Source: an uncultured Candidatus Saccharibacteria bacterium
Lineage (GTDB): Bacteria; Patescibacteriota; Saccharimonadia; Saccharimonadales; Saccharimonadaceae
Reading direction: 5' to 3'
DNA length: 5,944 nucleotides
Assembly: GCA_947253995.1 (NCBI GenBank)
Contig: CAMYBM010000025.1
Coordinates: 1 to 5,944, forward strand
Every line of letters starts with the position of its first letter. The first letter of the stretch is position 1. The position numbers and the translations under genes were made by a program. The notes beneath the pieces were generated by a model. That model was not told where the DNA came from, searched no databases, and saw nothing but the letters and a program-made list of their open reading frames with translations. Shown here in pieces: positions 4,561 through 5,944 of this stretch.

Positions 4561-5400
4561 CTCAAACAATCGGCTAAAGAAAATAAGAATAGCTAAAGTC
4601 GTCGCAATTGCAAATACTACCGGCGCGCCCAATTCCGCCCAGGTTACCTTGCGGTCATCCGCCCACGCACGATAAACTTTTACTGTAATAAATGACAAAA
4701 CGCTCGCAAAAATCGTAATCTGCGGCAAAGGCACCATCACCGAAATTAGTGGGTATTGTACATCCCAGTGCCAGCAAACAAAACCAAGTAACGCCAGCAG
4801 CAAGCCCCAAGCCGAAGCCAGCAATGTCCGAGCCGATTCGTCATGCTGGCCCAACGTCTGCCGTGCAGCAGCAAATCCAATTACAAAAGTTAGCGAAACA
4901 ACAATATACGCTGGGATAAACCGGGCAATGGTAAATAACGACATTAGACCTACTACCTGGCTAATACCAGCCTGCCACAAGATAGCGCGTTCACTCGTCA
5001 GTGGCTTAATAAAGGCTAACCAAACTGCATACACCGCAGCAATGCCGTACTGCACACCCTTAGCATCAACTTCAAAACCAAAACCAAATACATTCATCGT
5101 TGGATGCATACCATTACGAATTAATTCATCGTAAGAAATACCAACGTAGTACACCAACATCACCGTAGCCAAACTAACCACAAAATCAGGCAAAGAGCGC
5201 AGAATGTTAGCCCACCAATAACGCGGCCGTACGGATAGCACGCGCCATTTCGACAACGCTACTAAGCCCACGGCCAACCATGGCGTTTCAAAATTAACCA
5301 CCAAAGCAACCACACCTAACGCCAATGCAATATTGACCATCGCGCGGCCAATACTTGCCCATACGCCATAACGCTGTGCGTAGTGAATAAAGTCCACCAT
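4549..5400 (-). CDS. Polytopic membrane protein of unknown function
   Basis: I do not recognise a family. The preferred 283-aa product begins MVDFIHYAQRYGVW and has about eight or nine hydrophobic segments, roughly at residues 20-36, 39-50, 70-88, 116-131, 144-159, 161-178, 193-210, 216-240 and 257-277. Basic pairs such as KWR...RPR (51-60) and ADDRK (247-251) mark likely cytoplasmic loops. No catalytic or transport motif is visible. The frame is open up to an ATG at 5490, but that would overlap lepB and cross the promoter. The ATG at 5400 is chosen because a TGG-TATAAT extended -10 lies 10 nt upstream, giving a nearly leaderless mRNA. It is divergent from lepB and convergent with prmC. A lineage-specific envelope protein is the most that can be said. 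Confidence 0.85.
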   Translation of the reverse strand: MVDFIHYAQRYGVWASIGRAMVNIALALGVVALVVNFETPWLAVGLVALSKWRVLSVRPRYWWANILRSLPDFVVSLATVMLVYYVGISYDELIRNGMHPTMNVFGFGFEVDAKGVQYGIAAVYAVWLAFIKPLTSERAILWQAGISQVVGLMSLFTIARFIPAYIVVSLTFVIGFAAARQTLGQHDESARTLLASAWGLLLALLGFVCWHWDVQYPLISVMVPLPQITIFASVLSFITVKVYRAWADDRKVTWAELGAPVVFAIATTLAILIFFSRLFELNP

Positions 5401-5410
5401 AATCATTACT

Positions 5411-5419
5411 ATTATACCA
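5411..5419 (-). promoter_or_regulatory. Extended -10 promoter for the polytopic membrane protein
   Basis: On the minus strand TG-G-TATAAT (5419-5411) is a consensus extended -10. It is followed after 10 nt by the ATG at 5400, so the leader would be about 3 nt. The -35 region is poor (TTGTCT at a 19-bp spacing) and overlaps the lepB -35 on the other strand. Confidence 0.65.
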
Positions 5420-5434
5420 CACGTCATCCTCCAG

Positions 5435-5464
5435 TAGACAAATCGCTTATTTTTGTAATAGAAT
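5435..5464 (+). promoter_or_regulatory. lepB promoter
   Basis: TAGACA (5435-5440), an 18-bp spacer and TAGAAT (5459-5464) sit 7 nt before the ATG at 5472, predicting a leaderless transcript. The rpsB promoter has the same TAGACA with an 18-bp spacer. TAATAG at 5456-5461 is an alternative -10 but would leave a 15-bp spacer. Confidence 0.55.
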
Positions 5465-5471
5465 AGATAGC

Positions 5472-5944
5472 ATGAATGATCCCGAGGCAAAAAACAAATC
5501 TAAAACTATTGCTGATTCAACAACTGAGCTATCCGAGCGTTCTATCAAAGCCGACAAACGTAAGTTCTGGCACGATATTCTTAGTTTGACCGGTTTCGTA
5601 GTATCGGTGATTGTAGGTGCAATCTTAGTCAACAGCTTCATCTTTCGCAGTTTCGATGTTGTTGGCCCAAGTATGGAACCGACTCTCGAAGGACGTGGCT
5701 ACAGTGACCGCCTAATCGTAAACCGGTTGCCCGTAGCTTGGGCTAACCTTCAGGGTAAGCCGTACCAGCCAAAGCGTGGCGACATTATCGTCTTCGAAAG
5801 TAACCTCTTGACCACTACCGGCCAACCGGAGTATGTCGTTAAACGTGTTACCGGCTTGCCCGGAGAACGCATAACCGTAAACAACTGCCATCTTTACGTA
5901 CACAATCAGCAACACCCCGATGGGTTTGACCCCTATCCAACTTT
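5472..5944 (+). CDS. lepB: Signal peptidase I (3' end beyond the window)
   Basis: Type I signal peptidase is a membrane-anchored Ser/Lys protease that cleaves signal peptides from exported proteins. The 157 visible codons show a charged, probably disordered N-terminal segment (1-33) and one membrane helix (about 37-57, ILSLTGFVVSVIVGAILV). The catalytic serine box is VVGPSMEPTL (63-72) with Ser67. RGDIIVF (102-108) follows, then YVVKRVTGLPGERI (121-134) with the general base Lys124. The final GDN/SxDSR box would lie past the right edge. The start at 5472 is the first ATG, 7 nt after the -10, with no Shine-Dalgarno site. It is divergent from the polytopic membrane gene, with 71 bp between the start codons. 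Confidence 0.96.
   Translation, partial: MNDPEAKNKSKTIADSTTELSERSIKADKRKFWHDILSLTGFVVSVIVGAILVNSFIFRSFDVVGPSMEPTLEGRGYSDRLIVNRLPVAWANLQGKPYQPKRGDIIVFESNLLTTTGQPEYVVKRVTGLPGERITVNNCHLYVHNQQHPDGFDPYPT

Noticed and set aside
5401..5490. Longer start (ATG at 5490) for the polytopic membrane protein
   Set aside because: It would overlap the first codons of lepB and run through the TATAAT of its own promoter. The extra N-terminal residues are unlike a membrane protein start, and the ATG at 5400 fits the -10 spacing.
5447..5915. Minus-strand open frames opposite lepB
   Set aside because: lepB shows catalytic Ser and Lys boxes in the plus frame, and the antisense frames have no supporting signal.
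1..5944. CRISPR array, insertion sequence, integrase site, toxin-antitoxin or defence system
   Set aside because: There are no regularly spaced repeats, no transposase or integrase motifs, no terminal inverted repeats and no attachment duplication of the tRNA 3' end. The content is core housekeeping genes plus lineage-specific membrane proteins.
1..5944. Recoding of UGA (as in Gracilibacteria/Absconditabacteria)
   Set aside because: All recognised genes read through under the standard code, with no in-frame UGA and with TAG or TAA ends. The absence of UGA stops among so few genes is not informative.

Overview
The window looks like ordinary chromosome from a small-genome bacterium. My best guess is a member of Candidatus Saccharibacteria (TM7) or a related Patescibacteria lineage. 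The guess rests on moderate GC, tightly packed core translation genes, a PrmC with an N-L-P-Y motif in place of N-P-P-Y, a type B L31 with an unusual tail, and lineage-specific membrane proteins. It is an inference from sequence character, not from a database match. All complete genes close with TAG or TAA under the standard code.

Left part, minus strand (1-1127). rpsB (ribosomal protein S2) runs off the left edge. It has an SD-led GTG start and a leader in which the SD can pair perfectly with an upstream anti-SD. Upstream of it are a rho-independent terminator, a tRNA-Ala(CGC) gene with the G3:U70 identity pair and encoded CCA, and a possible 62-aa small protein. Two divergent promoters with -35 elements 4 bp apart separate this block from the plus-strand genes.

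Middle part, plus strand (1170-4552). First comes a 304-aa protein with a disordered Pro/Ala-rich N-terminus, one membrane helix and an outward coiled coil. It is followed by rpmE2 (L31 type B), a strong terminator, and the overlapping pair prfA-prmC. These encode release factor 1 and the methyltransferase that modifies its GGQ glutamine.

Right part (4549-5944). A polytopic membrane protein of unknown function converges on prmC with overlapping stop codons. It is divergent from lepB (signal peptidase I), which is cut by the right edge.

The most striking theme is regulatory. Five of the predicted promoters (small ORF, rpmE2, prfA, the membrane protein, lepB) put the -10 hexamer only 7-10 nt from the start codon, predicting leaderless or nearly leaderless mRNAs. 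rpsB and the 304-aa gene instead have real leaders with Shine-Dalgarno sites. I found no CRISPR, insertion sequence, phage or defence system, and no clearly new multi-gene system.
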